Assembly (NCBI RefSeq): GCF_003626655.1
Contig: NZ_RBAN01000003.1
Coordinates: 682,001 to 746,000 of the forward strand
Origin: Micromonospora costi
Lineage (GTDB): Bacteria > Actinomycetota > Actinomycetes > Mycobacteriales > Micromonosporaceae
Direction of reading: 5' to 3'
Length of the DNA stretch: 64,000 nucleotides
A program made the translations under genes and the position numbers. Below are positions 25,247 to 34,727 of this stretch, piece after piece (the stretch's first letter is position 1; the number at the start of each line of letters is the position of its first letter). The notes beneath the pieces were generated by a model that was not told where the DNA came from, did not search any database, and was given only the letters and a program-made list of their open reading frames with translations.

Positions 25247-25282
25247 CGTCGCGATGGTACGCAGCCGACCCGCGCCCGTGGG

Positions 25283-26299
25283 TCAGTACATCGAGAGATG
25301 AACATGGTTCGTGTGGCTCGCCGCCGGGCTGCCGCTGCCGCTGTAGGAGCGCCACCCCGTGCCGGGATGCCAGATCTGCCGGTACCAGATCACGTAGAGC
25401 ACGCCGAGCCGGTTGGCGTTGCGGACGTGCCAGGCGGCCAGGCTGTCGCCGTACGCCTTGTCGCCACCGGTCGCGTTCGCGTCCTTGAAGCCGCCCGCGG
25501 CGGCCGAGAAGTCGCAGGCGCGGCCCTTGGGGTGCTCGCCGTCGCCGCCGCTGCGGTAGCAGGAGACGTAGCGCGTGTAGCCGGCCGCCTTGGTCTGCTG
25601 GAGCGCGTTGAGCGTGCGCGGGGTGATGCATCCGGAGGTGGTCGGGTCGTCCACCGAGCAGGACTCCGACGGCCACGAGCCGTCCGAGTTGCGTGGCGCC
25701 GGCTTCGCCGACGTGGAACTCCCGCCACTGAACCCGCCGCTGCCGCCCGAGCTGACCTCGGCGAGGGCCGCCTCGGCCTCCTTCTTCTTCTTCGCGATCA
25801 CCGCGAGCTGCTTCTGCTGCTCCCGCACCTCGGCGTCGATGGCGAGCTTGGCCTGCTGCGCCTGCTCGTGCGCGGCGCCGAGCTCGCGCAGCCGCTTGCC
25901 GTCCCGCTGCGCCATCAGGTCGAGGTTGGCGGCCCGCTCCAGGAAGACCTCCGGGGAGGCGGTGTTGAGCAGCATCGACGTCGGGGTGAGCCGGCCCATC
26001 CGGTACGAACGCGCGGCCACCTCACCGACCTGGGCGCTGAGCTGGGTGACCCGCCCCTGGAGCGTCGTCAGCTCGGTGGTCAGCTGCTTCTGCCGGCGCT
26101 TGGAGTTGTCGAGCTTCGCCTTGGCCTCGATGTGCGCCCGGGCGGTGGCCTCCAGCGCGTCGCGCAGCTTCTTGCTGCCGCCCTCGTTCGGCTCCGCATA
26201 GGCGGGCACCGCCCCGGCGCCGAGCAGCAGGGCGACGGCGGCGAGCAGGGCGATCAGCGGGCCGCGGGCGCGACGGCGGCTGGGCATGGTCCTGGGCAC
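25283..26299 (-). CDS. Secreted coiled-coil protein with peptidase-like C-terminal domain
   Basis: 338 aa. A signal peptide (about 1-35, ending PAYA) precedes a long coiled coil (about 40-185, including KKKKEAEAALAEV) like those of NlpC/P60 or EnvC-type cell-wall proteins. After a Gly/Ser linker, the C-terminal ~130 residues carry cysteines, HPKGRACDFS and a terminal SHTNHVHLSMY, a His/Asp arrangement like M15-type (ARB_07466-like) metal-binding domains. Probably a wall-acting hydrolase or its activator; activity is unproven. GTG at 26299 with GGAAGGA upstream. Confidence 0.78.
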   Translation of the reverse strand: MPRTMPSRRRARGPLIALLAAVALLLGAGAVPAYAEPNEGGSKKLRDALEATARAHIEAKAKLDNSKRRQKQLTTELTTLQGRVTQLSAQVGEVAARSYRMGRLTPTSMLLNTASPEVFLERAANLDLMAQRDGKRLRELGAAHEQAQQAKLAIDAEVREQQKQLAVIAKKKKEAEAALAEVSSGGSGGFSGGSSTSAKPAPRNSDGSWPSESCSVDDPTTSGCITPRTLNALQQTKAAGYTRYVSCYRSGGDGEHPKGRACDFSAAAGGFKDANATGGDKAYGDSLAAWHVRNANRLGVLYVIWYRQIWHPGTGWRSYSGSGSPAASHTNHVHLSMY

Positions 26300-26491
26300 G
26301 ACAAGCGTCCTTCCATCGACCGCCGGCCCCCGTTGATCCTGCGCGGCGGCGGCCCCGCCGGCGCCGGGCGGCGGCCTGCTGGCGGTGACCGCCGGTCACG
26401 ATACCGGACCGTGCGGCGCTGGCCGGTCCCCTGAACGCGGGGGGCGCGAAACATCGACGCGGTGTGCCGGCGCGGTAGCCGAGCGCGCCGG

Positions 26492-27301
26492 TCAGCCGTC
26501 GAGCAGGGCCTCGCGCACCTCGGCCCAGACCTGCTCGTTCGCCGCCACGAGCAGCCCGTGCCCCTCGTCGGCGGGGTGGTACTCGGTGCCGTCGAACCGG
26601 CGGGCCACGCCACCGGCGGCCCGGACCAGCAGCGCACCCGGAGCGTGGTCCCAGGGCAGGGTCCGCCAGAACAGCGCGAACTGCTGCCGCCCGACGAGGA
26701 TGTCCAGGTACTCCCGCCCCGCGCAGTGCTGCCCGGGCAGCAGCTCGCCGATCCGGTCCTCCCCGGCGCGCACCCGGTCCCGGGCGGCCGGGGGCAGGAA
26801 CCGGGTCATCGCCACGCCGCGTAGCGAGCCGGGCCCCGTCGGGACCTCGATGGTGGGCAGCGATCGCCCGTCGACGAACGTGCCCTCGCCGACCCGTGCG
26901 CCCGCGAGGGTCTCGGCCAGCGGGTCGAGCACCCAGGCGGCGACCGGCTCGCCCTCGGCCAGCAGCGCGACCATCAGCGCGAACGGCCGGCGGCCGGCCG
27001 CGAAGTTGGACGTCCCGTCGACCGGGTCGACGAGCCAGACGTCCCCGCCGCCGCGCAGGTGCCGCAGCAGCTCCGGGTCCTCCGCGACCGCCTCCTCGCC
27101 GACCACCACCGAACCCGGCCGCAGCCGGCGCAGCCCCGCCGAGATCAGCTGCTCGGCGCGCTGGTCGGCGACGGTGACGAGCTCGCCCGGCGCCTTCTCG
27201 GTGACGTCCGAGTCGTCGAGCTTGCGGAACAGGGGAAGCACGACCTGGTCGGCGGCCTCCCGGAGCAGCCCACCGACGTCGTCGAGAAGCGTGTCAGCCA
27301 C
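26492..27301 (-). CDS. Inositol-monophosphatase family phosphatase
   Basis: 269 aa. Metal and phosphate motifs of the IMPase/CysQ superfamily: GEEAVAED (motif with Glu ligands), [12 protein letters not shown] (about 92-103) and [15 protein letters not shown] near the C-terminus. It is Mg2+-dependent and could act on inositol phosphates, histidinol phosphate or nucleotide bisphosphates; the sequence does not separate these. Its start overlaps the response-regulator stop by 8 bases, so it shares transcription with the signalling cluster upstream. Confidence 0.9.
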   Translation of the reverse strand: MADTLLDDVGGLLREAADQVVLPLFRKLDDSDVTEKAPGELVTVADQRAEQLISAGLRRLRPGSVVVGEEAVAEDPELLRHLRGGGDVWLVDPVDGTSNFAAGRRPFALMVALLAEGEPVAAWVLDPLAETLAGARVGEGTFVDGRSLPTIEVPTGPGSLRGVAMTRFLPPAARDRVRAGEDRIGELLPGQHCAGREYLDILVGRQQFALFWRTLPWDHAPGALLVRAAGGVARRFDGTEYHPADEGHGLLVAANEQVWAEVREALLDG

Positions 27302-27746
27302 GCGGCGGCAGCTTGACCACGCTGACGAAGAACTCGTCGATCTGGCGGACCACCGAGATGAAGCGCTCGAAGTCCACCGGCTTGGTCACGTAGGCGTTGG
27401 CGTGCAGCTGGTAGCTGCGCAGGATGTCCTCGTCGGCCTGCGAGGTGGTCAGGACCACCACCGGGATGCGGCAGAGCTGCTCGTCCTTCTTTATCTCCGC
27501 GAGCACCTCACGGCCGTCGCGGCGGGGCAGGTTGAGGTCGAGCAGGATCAGGTCCGGCGTCACCGCCTCGGCGTACTGGCCCTCGCGGCGCAGGTAGGCC
27601 AGCGCCTCGGCGCCGTCGGAGACGACGGTCAGCCGGTTGCGCAGCTTGTGCTCCTCGAACGCCTCCTGGGTCATCAGCACGTCACCCGGGTCGTCCTCGA
27701 CGAGCAGGACCTCGATCGGGCTCTTGCCGTCTGCCGGCGCGGTCAT
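27294..27746 (-). CDS. Response regulator, Rcp1-type single receiver domain
   Basis: 150 aa, a lone CheY-like domain. Acidic pocket VEDDPGD (17-23), phospho-acceptor Asp in [11 protein letters not shown], conserved Thr in VLTTSQ and Lys in VTKPVDF are present. The DLNLPR form and EEHKLRN stretch match regulators paired with phytochrome-class kinases (Rcp1-like). No output domain, so it acts by protein contact. It overlaps the kinase gene by 4 bases. Confidence 0.93.
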   Translation of the reverse strand: MTAPADGKSPIEVLLVEDDPGDVLMTQEAFEEHKLRNRLTVVSDGAEALAYLRREGQYAEAVTPDLILLDLNLPRRDGREVLAEIKKDEQLCRIPVVVLTTSQADEDILRSYQLHANAYVTKPVDFERFISVVRQIDEFFVSVVKLPPRG

Positions 27747-29479
27747 CCCACCGTCTCCCTCATGCCACCCGTTCTACCGCCTTCCGGCGCTTCCTCCGCC
27801 CGGTCCGGGCCGTCCGCCCCGGCCGGTTGCTCCGGCAGTTCGCCCGGGGCGCCGGCCTCCGCCGCGCCCGTCCCCTCCCCGTCGGCCGTCTCCTGGTCCG
27901 CGTCCGCGGGCCCGCCGGCCGCCGCCTCGACGTCCTCGGGCAGCGCGGGGAGCGTGAACCGGATCGCGGTGCCCTCCGGGACGTCGGTGTCCACCCAGAC
28001 CCGGCCACCGTGATATTCCACGATCTTCTTGACGATGGCCAGGCCGATGCCGGTGCCCGGGTACGCGTCCTTGGAGTGCAGCCGCTGGAAGATGACGAAG
28101 ATCTTGTCGGCGAACTCGGGCTCGATGCCGATGCCGTTGTCCTGGCAGGTGATCTCCCACTCCTCGCCCACCAGGCGGGCCGACACGTGCACCTTCGGGG
28201 GCACGTCCGGCCGGCGGAACTTGATCGAGTTGCTGACCAGGTTGGCGAGCAGGTTCGTGAGCAGCGGCTCCTCGCCCCGGATGACCGGCAGCTCGGACCA
28301 GGTCAGCTCGGCGTCCGCGTACTGGCGGGCGGCCTCCGTCTGGCCGGCCACGTCGCCCATCACCTTGTTCATGTCGACCTCGGTGAAGCCGGCGGTGATC
28401 CGGCCGATCCGGGAGAACGCCAGCAGGTCGTTGATGAGGCGCTGCATCCGCTGCGCGCCGTCGACCGCGAACGCGATGTACTGGTCGGCCCGCTCGTCGA
28501 GCTGGCCGGCGTACCGGCGCTGGAGCAGCTGGCAGAAGCTCGCCACCTTGCGCAGCGGCTCCTGGAGGTCGTGCGAGGCCACGTACGCGAACTGCTCCAG
28601 GTCGCGGTTGGAGCGGGTCAGCTCCTCGGCCTGTTTCTGCAGCTGGCTGTTGACCCACTCGATCCGTTCGCGGGCCTCCCGCACCTCGGCCAGGTCCGCC
28701 GCGATCCTGCGGCGCATCGCGTCGATGTTGTCCGCGAGCTCGACGAACTCGGGCGGCCCCGACCCGGAGATGGCGTGCTGGAAGTTGCCCTCGGCGACCT
28801 GCCGGACCTCGTCGGCGAGGACCGTGATGGGACGCACCACCGTCCGGTCCAGCGACAGCAGCAGCAGCGCACCGGCGATGACCACCACGAGGGCCGCGAC
28901 GATCAGCAGCACGGCCAGCAGGTTGCCGGTGCGCCGGACCTCACGGGCGTTGCTCTCCCGGGCGTTGAGGATCTCGGCCTGGAGGTCGTCCACGGCGGCC
29001 CGGACGCCGTCGAACTGCTGGCGGGCCGCCTCGGTGATGAGCGCCTGCCCGGCCGCGGTGCCGTCACGCTCGGTCGCGATGATGACCGGGATGGCCACCG
29101 CCTGCCGCCACTGCTCCGCCCGGGCCTCGACCTCGCGCAGCTCCTCGCCGACCCGCGGGTAGTCGTCCAGCAGCCGCCGCATCGAGGCGGCCACCGCGCT
29201 CTCCTGCTCGACACCGGCGTCGTACGGGGCGAGGTCGGCCCGGTCGCCGCTGACCGCGTAGCCCCGCACCGCGGTCTCCTGGTCCAGCAGCGAGTTCAGC
29301 AGCTCCTGCACCTGCACCCGCAGCGGGCCGGTCTTGTTCAACAGCGCGTCGACCTGGGTGCGGTTCCGCGCCGCGAGGACGCCCTCGGTGGCGGCCAGCC
29401 CGATGAGCAGGACGCCGACGACGGCGAGCAGCGCGACCACCCGCTGACGCAGACTCCAGCTGCGGATACCGGCGCTCAC
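27743..29479 (-). CDS. Membrane sensor histidine kinase (CHASE3-HAMP-HisKA-HATPase)
   Basis: 578 aa. A membrane segment near 12-34, an extracellular helical CHASE3-type domain (about 40-180), a second membrane segment (~186-208), HAMP, a coiled linker, a HisKA domain with phospho-acceptor H~301 in [16 protein letters not shown], and an HATPase domain with N, DNGIGI and [13 protein letters not shown] boxes. The acidic Glu/Ala-rich tail is low-complexity. Its signal is unknown. It overlaps the response regulator downstream and the phosphatase gene upstream by 4 bases each, implying one mRNA and a single pathway. Confidence 0.93.
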   Translation of the reverse strand: MSAGIRSWSLRQRVVALLAVVGVLLIGLAATEGVLAARNRTQVDALLNKTGPLRVQVQELLNSLLDQETAVRGYAVSGDRADLAPYDAGVEQESAVAASMRRLLDDYPRVGEELREVEARAEQWRQAVAIPVIIATERDGTAAGQALITEAARQQFDGVRAAVDDLQAEILNARESNAREVRRTGNLLAVLLIVAALVVVIAGALLLLSLDRTVVRPITVLADEVRQVAEGNFQHAISGSGPPEFVELADNIDAMRRRIAADLAEVREARERIEWVNSQLQKQAEELTRSNRDLEQFAYVASHDLQEPLRKVASFCQLLQRRYAGQLDERADQYIAFAVDGAQRMQRLINDLLAFSRIGRITAGFTEVDMNKVMGDVAGQTEAARQYADAELTWSELPVIRGEEPLLTNLLANLVSNSIKFRRPDVPPKVHVSARLVGEEWEITCQDNGIGIEPEFADKIFVIFQRLHSKDAYPGTGIGLAIVKKIVEYHGGRVWVDTDVPEGTAIRFTLPALPEDVEAAAGGPADADQETADGEGTGAAEAGAPGELPEQPAGADGPDRAEEAPEGGRTGGMRETVG

Positions 29480-30804
29480 CGGCCACCGCCCCGGGTGACC
29501 AGCAACATGGCCACGTCGTCGGCCAGCGGGCCGCCGTTGATCTGCTCGGCCCGGCCGACCAGCCAGGCGGGCAGCTCGGGCAGCGGCACCGCCCGACTCT
29601 CCTGTTCCTCCAGCAGATCACTGAGACCGGGCACGTCGAGCCGCTCGTCGCTGTCGCCCACGCGCCCCTCGATCAGGCCGTCGGTGTACATCAGCAGGGA
29701 CCAGTCCTCGGTGTCGAACTCCAGGTCGTACGCGACCGGCGGGCGGGGCCGGACGCCGAGCAGCAGGCCGCCGGGTGCCGGCACCGGCGCCACCCCGCCG
29801 CCGGCGAGCAGCAGCGGCGGAGGGTGCCCGGCCAGCCGTACGGTGGCCCGGTTGGCGTCCAGGTCGAGCCGGGCGGTCGCCACGGTCGCGAAGATCTCCT
29901 GTAGGCGGCGCTCGCTCATGAGCACCTGCTCCAGCGCGGGCAGCACCTCGTCGTCGGGCACACCGGCGAGCACCAGCGCGCGCCAGGCCACGCGGAGCTC
30001 GACGCCGAGCGCCGCCTCGTCCACCCCGTGCCCGCAGACGTCGCCGACGATGATGTCGAGCCGGTCGGGGCGGGTCTGCACGACGTCGAAGAAGTCGCCG
30101 CCGATCAGGGCGGCGTGCCGGCCGGGCCGGTAGAAGGTGTGCACCGCGACCTGGTCGGTCGTCATCAGCGGCTGCGGCAGCAGGCCCCGCTCCAGGCGGG
30201 CGGACTCGGCCTGGCGCAACTCGACCTCGCGCAGCCGGCGCGCGTTCTCGTCGGCGCGCTTACGCTCCACGGCGTAGCGCAGCGCCCGGGTCAGCAGCAC
30301 CCCGTCGACCTGGCCCTTGACCAGGTAGTCCTGGGCGCCCTCGGCGACCGCCACGATGCCGAGGTGCTCGTCGGTCCGGCCGGTCAGGACGCAGACCGCC
30401 GCCCCGCTCGCCATCTCCAGCACCTGGCGTAGCCCGTCCAGCCCCTGCGCGTCCGGCAGGCCCAGGTCGAGCAGGACGCAGTCGACGCCCATGACCCGCT
30501 GGCGCGCCTCACTCAGGCTGGTGGCCACGAGCAGGTCGATCATCGAGTTGGTCTCGGCCAGCAGTTCGCCGACGAGGAAGGCATCCCCCTCGTCGTCCTC
30601 CACCAGCAGGACGCGCAGCCGCTCACCGGGTGGGACGTGCGGATGCTGCCCCAGATCGCCAGGAGCCCGGGGCACGACGGAAGGGCCGGCCAGGCCGGCC
30701 CCCCGGTACGGCCGGGTCACCGCCGCGAGACGCGGGAGATCGCTGGTGATGTCGGGCTCCTTCCGAGTGCCCTGCTGATCCTGTATTAGACAACGGTCGC
30801 ACAC
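29476..30804 (-). CDS. Response-regulator receiver fused to PP2C/SpoIIE phosphatase
   Basis: Up to 442 aa. Receiver domain about 63-180 (LLVEDDEGD, phospho-Asp in CVLLDLGLPD, DYLVKGQ), a helical linker, then a PP2C-type SpoIIE domain (GGDFFDVV, GDVCGHGVDEAA, GHPPPLLL, YTDGLIEGR, LADDVAMLL) with metal-binding Asp residues intact. Likely dephosphorylates an anti-sigma-antagonist type protein in response to receiver phosphorylation. The start is uncertain: the GTG at 30804 has no ribosome site; GGAAGGAG ends 6 bases before an ATC at 30750; the next in-frame GTG is at 30720. First gene of the cluster. Confidence 0.88.
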   Translation of the reverse strand: MCDRCLIQDQQGTRKEPDITSDLPRLAAVTRPYRGAGLAGPSVVPRAPGDLGQHPHVPPGERLRVLLVEDDEGDAFLVGELLAETNSMIDLLVATSLSEARQRVMGVDCVLLDLGLPDAQGLDGLRQVLEMASGAAVCVLTGRTDEHLGIVAVAEGAQDYLVKGQVDGVLLTRALRYAVERKRADENARRLREVELRQAESARLERGLLPQPLMTTDQVAVHTFYRPGRHAALIGGDFFDVVQTRPDRLDIIVGDVCGHGVDEAALGVELRVAWRALVLAGVPDDEVLPALEQVLMSERRLQEIFATVATARLDLDANRATVRLAGHPPPLLLAGGGVAPVPAPGGLLLGVRPRPPVAYDLEFDTEDWSLLMYTDGLIEGRVGDSDERLDVPGLSDLLEEQESRAVPLPELPAWLVGRAEQINGGPLADDVAMLLVTRGGGR

Positions 30805-30994
30805 AACACGACGGGCTCAGTGCCCGCGAGCATGGGCCGGATCACTACACGCTAAGGGACATAGCGGACCACCGCCGTCCCCGCCGCCCGCCCCGGGACG
30901 GCTCCGGCCGGCCGTCCGGTCTCCCGGGCGTACCGCTGCGGGCCGGCGCGGTGCAGGATGGTCCCACCCTGGCCCCCGTCCCCGAGGAGTTCCC

Positions 30995-33412
30995 GTGGGC
31001 GCACCCCCCACCCCGGCCCCGGACCGCGCACCCGCCCACCCGGTCGCGAGCGTGCCCGGCGCGGACCGGGCGCTGGCCCGGCCGCGGCGACGGCTGCTCG
31101 CGGCGGCGGCGGCGCTGGTCGCGCTGGTCGCGGTCGGGGCGGGCAGCCTCTTCGCCCTGCGTCCCCCGGCGCCACGCCCGGTCGACGCGCCCGCCGGGGA
31201 GTTCAGCGCCGGCCGGGCGTACCGGGACGTGGAGACGATCGCCGCGCGCCCGCACCCGGCCGGCAGCGCGGCGAACGACCAGGTCCGGGCGCACGTCGAG
31301 CAGGTGCTGCGGGGGCTGGGCCTGGAGACGCAGGTGCAGGACACGGTGGCCCCCGAGGCCGGGCAGCTCAGCGGGGCGGCCGGCGGCGCCACCCTGGCCC
31401 GGGTCCGCAACGTGGTGGCCCGGCTGCCCGGCACCGACCCGACCGGCCGGGTCTTCCTGGTGTCCCACTACGACTCGGTGCAGACCGGCCCGGGCGGCAA
31501 CGACGACGCCGCCGGCACCTCGGCGATCCTGGAGGTGGCCCGCGCGCTGAGCGCCGGGCCGCGGCCCCGCAACGACATCGTCTTCGTGCTCACCGACGCC
31601 GAGGAGGCGTGCCTGTGCGGCGCGTCCGCGTTCGCGTCCACCCACCCGCTCGCCGCCGACGGCGGGGTGGTGCTCAACCTGGAGGCGCGCGGCTCCAGCG
31701 GTCCGGTGATCATGTTCGAGACGTCGCGGGACAACGCCAAGCTGGTCGACGTCTTCGGCCGGGCCGCACCGCACGCGGTGGGCACCTCGTTCGCCGTGGA
31801 GATCTACCGGGCGCTGCCCAACGACACCGACTTCACGGCGTTCCTCGCGGAGAACTTCGTGGGTCTCAACTCCGCGTACATCGACGGGGCGGCGGTGTAC
31901 CACACGCCGCTGGACACCCCGGCGCGGATGGACCGGGCCAGCCTCCAGCAGCACGGCGACAACGCGCTCGGGCTGGCCCGCGAGTTCGGCCGGATCGACC
32001 TCACCGACCTGCGGGCCGGCGGGGACGCCACGTACTTCCCGGTTCCCGGCGCCCTGGTCCACTACCCGGGCTGGCTCACCCTGCCGCTCGCGGTGCTCGC
32101 GCTGGTCGCCGTGGCCGCGCTCGGCTGGCTGGTCCGGCGGCGCGGCCGCACCACGGGAGGCCGGCTCGCGGCCGGCTTCGGGCTGGCCCTGGTGCCTGTC
32201 GTGGTCGCGCCGCTCGCCGCGCAGGCGCTGTGGGCCGTGGTCACCGCGATCCGGCCCGGCTACACCGAACTGCTCGACCCGTACCGGCCGACCTGGTACC
32301 GGGTCGCCGTGCTGGCCGCCGCCGCCACGGTCGTCCTTGCCTGGTACGCCCTGACCCGCCGCTGGATCGGCCCGGCCGCGCTCGCGGTCGGCGGGCTCGG
32401 CTGGCTGGCCGTACTCGGGGTGGTGCTCGCCGTGGCGGTGCCGGGCGGCGCGTACCTCACCACCCTCCCGGCGCTGGCGGGGGCGTTCGGCGGGCTGGTC
32501 GCGCTCGGCACGCGGATCGACGGCCCCTGGCCAGTGATCGCCGTGACGGTGGCCGCCGCGGTGGGCGTGGTGATCCTGCTCCCCACGGTGATCCTGCTGT
32601 TCCCGGCGCTCGGCATGGCCATGGGCGGGGTCGGCGCGCTCGTCGCGGCGCTGCTCGGCCTGGCCGCCCTGCCGGTGGTGGACCTGCTGCACCCGCAGGC
32701 CGGTGGGCAGCGGGGCCTGGTCGCCCTGCGGGCCCGGCGGCTCGGCGCGCTGCCCGCGCTCGCCGCCGCGGTCGCGGCGGTGGTCTGCGCCGGGGTCGGG
32801 CTCCGCGTCGACCGGTTCGACGCCACGCACCCCGCGCCCACCCACCTGATGTACGCCCTGGACGCCGGCACCGGCTCGGCCCGGTGGCTCAGCGACGAGA
32901 CGGATCCGCAGGACTGGACCCGCCAGTACGTGCAGGGCCGCGCGTCCACGGCCGACTTCCCGGCGCTGGGCGACCACGAGCTGTTCGCGGGCCCGGCGCA
33001 GCCGGCGAACCTGCCGGCCCCGAAGCTGGACGTGCTCGCGGACACCACCGCGGGCGGCGAGCGGACCCTGCGGGTACGGCTCACCCCGCAGCGCGCGGTC
33101 CGGCTGGCCAGCCTGCACGTCGACACCACGACGGCCACCGTGCTGCGCGCCGAGGTGGCGGGCCGTGCGGTGCCGGTCGAGGCACGGGACGGGACGTGGG
33201 GATTCGGGGTGGTCTTCCACGCGCCGCCGGCCGAGGGCATCGAGGTGACGCTCACCGTCGCGCCGAAGGGGCAGCGGGTGGACCTGCGGGCCATGGACGC
33301 CAGCGACGGGCTGGACGGCCTGCCTGGTTTCCATCCCCGCCCGCCGGACGTCGGGATCGTCGGCTCACACAGCTCCGAGATGCTCGCGGTGGCCCGGACG
33401 TACCCGGTCTGA
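30995..33412 (+). CDS. Membrane M28-family metallopeptidase
   Basis: 805 aa. A membrane segment at about 35-56 is followed by an exported M28 catalytic domain: zinc ligands in VSHYDSV (~155), GNDDAAGTSA (~167), catalytic Glu pair in DAEEACLCG (~200) and YHTPLDT (~301). Then about 8 more membrane helices (residues ~355-600) and a C-terminal beta-rich exported domain. This architecture is like ER-metallopeptidase-1/Fxna proteins and suggests an aminopeptidase acting at the outer face. GTG start at 30995, GAGGAG upstream. Single gene. Confidence 0.88.
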   Translation: MGAPPTPAPDRAPAHPVASVPGADRALARPRRRLLAAAAALVALVAVGAGSLFALRPPAPRPVDAPAGEFSAGRAYRDVETIAARPHPAGSAANDQVRAHVEQVLRGLGLETQVQDTVAPEAGQLSGAAGGATLARVRNVVARLPGTDPTGRVFLVSHYDSVQTGPGGNDDAAGTSAILEVARALSAGPRPRNDIVFVLTDAEEACLCGASAFASTHPLAADGGVVLNLEARGSSGPVIMFETSRDNAKLVDVFGRAAPHAVGTSFAVEIYRALPNDTDFTAFLAENFVGLNSAYIDGAAVYHTPLDTPARMDRASLQQHGDNALGLAREFGRIDLTDLRAGGDATYFPVPGALVHYPGWLTLPLAVLALVAVAALGWLVRRRGRTTGGRLAAGFGLALVPVVVAPLAAQALWAVVTAIRPGYTELLDPYRPTWYRVAVLAAAATVVLAWYALTRRWIGPAALAVGGLGWLAVLGVVLAVAVPGGAYLTTLPALAGAFGGLVALGTRIDGPWPVIAVTVAAAVGVVILLPTVILLFPALGMAMGGVGALVAALLGLAALPVVDLLHPQAGGQRGLVALRARRLGALPALAAAVAAVVCAGVGLRVDRFDATHPAPTHLMYALDAGTGSARWLSDETDPQDWTRQYVQGRASTADFPALGDHELFAGPAQPANLPAPKLDVLADTTAGGERTLRVRLTPQRAVRLASLHVDTTTATVLRAEVAGRAVPVEARDGTWGFGVVFHAPPAEGIEVTLTVAPKGQRVDLRAMDASDGLDGLPGFHPRPPDVGIVGSHSSEMLAVARTYPV

Positions 33413-33460
33413 GCGGTCGCCCCGGCCGAGGATCCGCGCGCGCCTGTGTCATGATCCGCG

Positions 33461-33518
33461 CAACTTCCGGGAGGTAGTTGCCTCCCGAGCCAGGGAGACA
33501 ACTACATCCGGGAAGTTG
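33461..33518. repeat. Double-hairpin inverted repeat, CAACTTC family (copy 3)
   Basis: The 26-base arms 33461-33486 and 33493-33518 match at 22 positions; the loop is only 6 bases. It begins CAACTTCCGGGAGGTAGTTG. Its left flank (GATCCGCGCAACTTCC) resembles the reverse complement of the right flanks of the copies at 15890 and 18401. Confidence 0.85.
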
Positions 33519-33558
33519 TGTAGATCTTGCGAGAGGTGGAGTCTGCCGGGTGGTCAGG

Positions 33559-34305
33559 ATGGTGCTGCGTAGGTTGATCGCGGTGGTGAGCGCCTGCCTG
33601 GTGACCGCGTGCGGGTCGTCGACGACTCCCACAGTGGATCGATCAGCGGGCGAAACTCCCTCCGCGACGCGGGCGACGGGGTCGGCCACGAGGCCACCTT
33701 CCCCAGCGGTTCCGCCGACCGGCGGGTCCGGCTACTCCGCGACGCTGTCCGCACGGCTGGTGGACACGGACTCGGTGCCGCCGGGATTCGCCGTGCAGAT
33801 CGCGACGGTCATGCCGCCGGATGCGGGAGACCAGGACGTCGCCGCGCCCTGTTCGGACAGGATGGTCCCGCTGCTGTCGGCCACGCGGCTGACCGGGACT
33901 CCGTCGGCGATGGCCGCAGCCACCCTCAGTTACGACGCGGGTCCCGATGGCCTCTGGGTGGGAAACGAAGTCCTCAGGACCTATGCCGACGACGGCGCAC
34001 GACGAGCAATGGCCGACCTGCGAACCCTCATCGGCCGTTGCCCCGCCGTCGCGTCGTCCGGCCAGGGCGACGACGGCGGTTACCGCTTCGCGCTGGAGCC
34101 AGGGCCGCGGCTGGGCGACGACAGTGTTCACGTCAGCTGCCGGATGACGTCCGGTACCGACACGCTGGAATGCGACAGCATCCTCGTCCGGGCCGGGACG
34201 ACCCTGCTGGTCGTCCAGGAGCAGGGCAACGAACCCGGCGGCGACACGTACCTCGACCAGCTCGCCGAAGCGGCGCTCCACAGGTATCAGACGACCGGAT
34301 CCTGA
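33559..34305 (+). CDS. Putative secreted lipoprotein with sensor-like domain
   Basis: 248 aa. N-terminus MVLRRLIAVVSACLVTACGSS has positive charge, hydrophobic core and lipobox VTAC (Cys18), followed by a Thr/Ser/Pro-rich spacer (to ~50). The globular part has paired cysteines (PCSDRM, GRCPAVA, VSCRMT, LECDS) and resembles the exported sensor domains of mycobacterial PknH-like proteins, but the match is weak. The ATG at 33559 is chosen for the signal; an in-frame GTG lies at 33550. The hairpin element ends 41 bases upstream and may lie within its promoter region. Confidence 0.7.
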   Translation: MVLRRLIAVVSACLVTACGSSTTPTVDRSAGETPSATRATGSATRPPSPAVPPTGGSGYSATLSARLVDTDSVPPGFAVQIATVMPPDAGDQDVAAPCSDRMVPLLSATRLTGTPSAMAAATLSYDAGPDGLWVGNEVLRTYADDGARRAMADLRTLIGRCPAVASSGQGDDGGYRFALEPGPRLGDDSVHVSCRMTSGTDTLECDSILVRAGTTLLVVQEQGNEPGGDTYLDQLAEAALHRYQTTGS

Positions 34306-34325
34306 ATCGCCACCCCGGCACGCGC

Positions 34326-34655
34326 TCAGGACTTCTCGAGGTCCACTCGCCGCCCCTGGCCGATGTCGTCTGTCTCGTCGTCCGTGACGACGGCGAACGC
34401 ACCTCGTGGCACCCGGTCGAGCATGGCTACGCGGGACGCGGCGGCCAGAAGACGAGCTTCCTCGGCTCCACCAATGGCGAAGACGTAGACGTCTCCGTAC
34501 TCCTCCCCTTCGTCGATAACCTCGACCGCCCCCTGGCCCTCCAGATCCGCGAGGAAGTCCTCGATGTCTTCGATCCATGGGAACTGGTAGGCGCGAGCGG
34601 CAAGGCCAGGCGTTGCCACCAGCGGGACGTGAATCTCAACGACGATCTCAGCCAC
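34326..34655 (-). CDS. Hypothetical acidic protein
   Basis: 109 aa, no family recognised. It begins MAEIVVEIHVPLVATPGLAA and is rich in Glu/Asp (IEDIEDFLADLEGQGAVEV, DDETDDIG), with alternating hydrophobic strands, suggesting a small alpha/beta cytosolic protein. No signal or membrane segment. Codon bias fits a real gene. Convergent with the lipoprotein gene. Confidence 0.6.
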   Translation of the reverse strand: MAEIVVEIHVPLVATPGLAARAYQFPWIEDIEDFLADLEGQGAVEVIDEGEEYGDVYVFAIGGAEEARLLAAASRVAMLDRVPRGAFAVVTDDETDDIGQGRRVDLEKS

Positions 34656-34727
34656 GGCCCGATGATCGCCTCCCGCACGGCACGAGTCCAGTGATCCCGT
34701 CCCCGTCGACTCGAAGCTCCACGGAGG

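Noticed and set aside
30845-33501. Long minus-strand open frames opposite the M28 peptidase
   Set aside because: They have no start signals or domain content; the plus-strand protein is complete with all zinc ligands.
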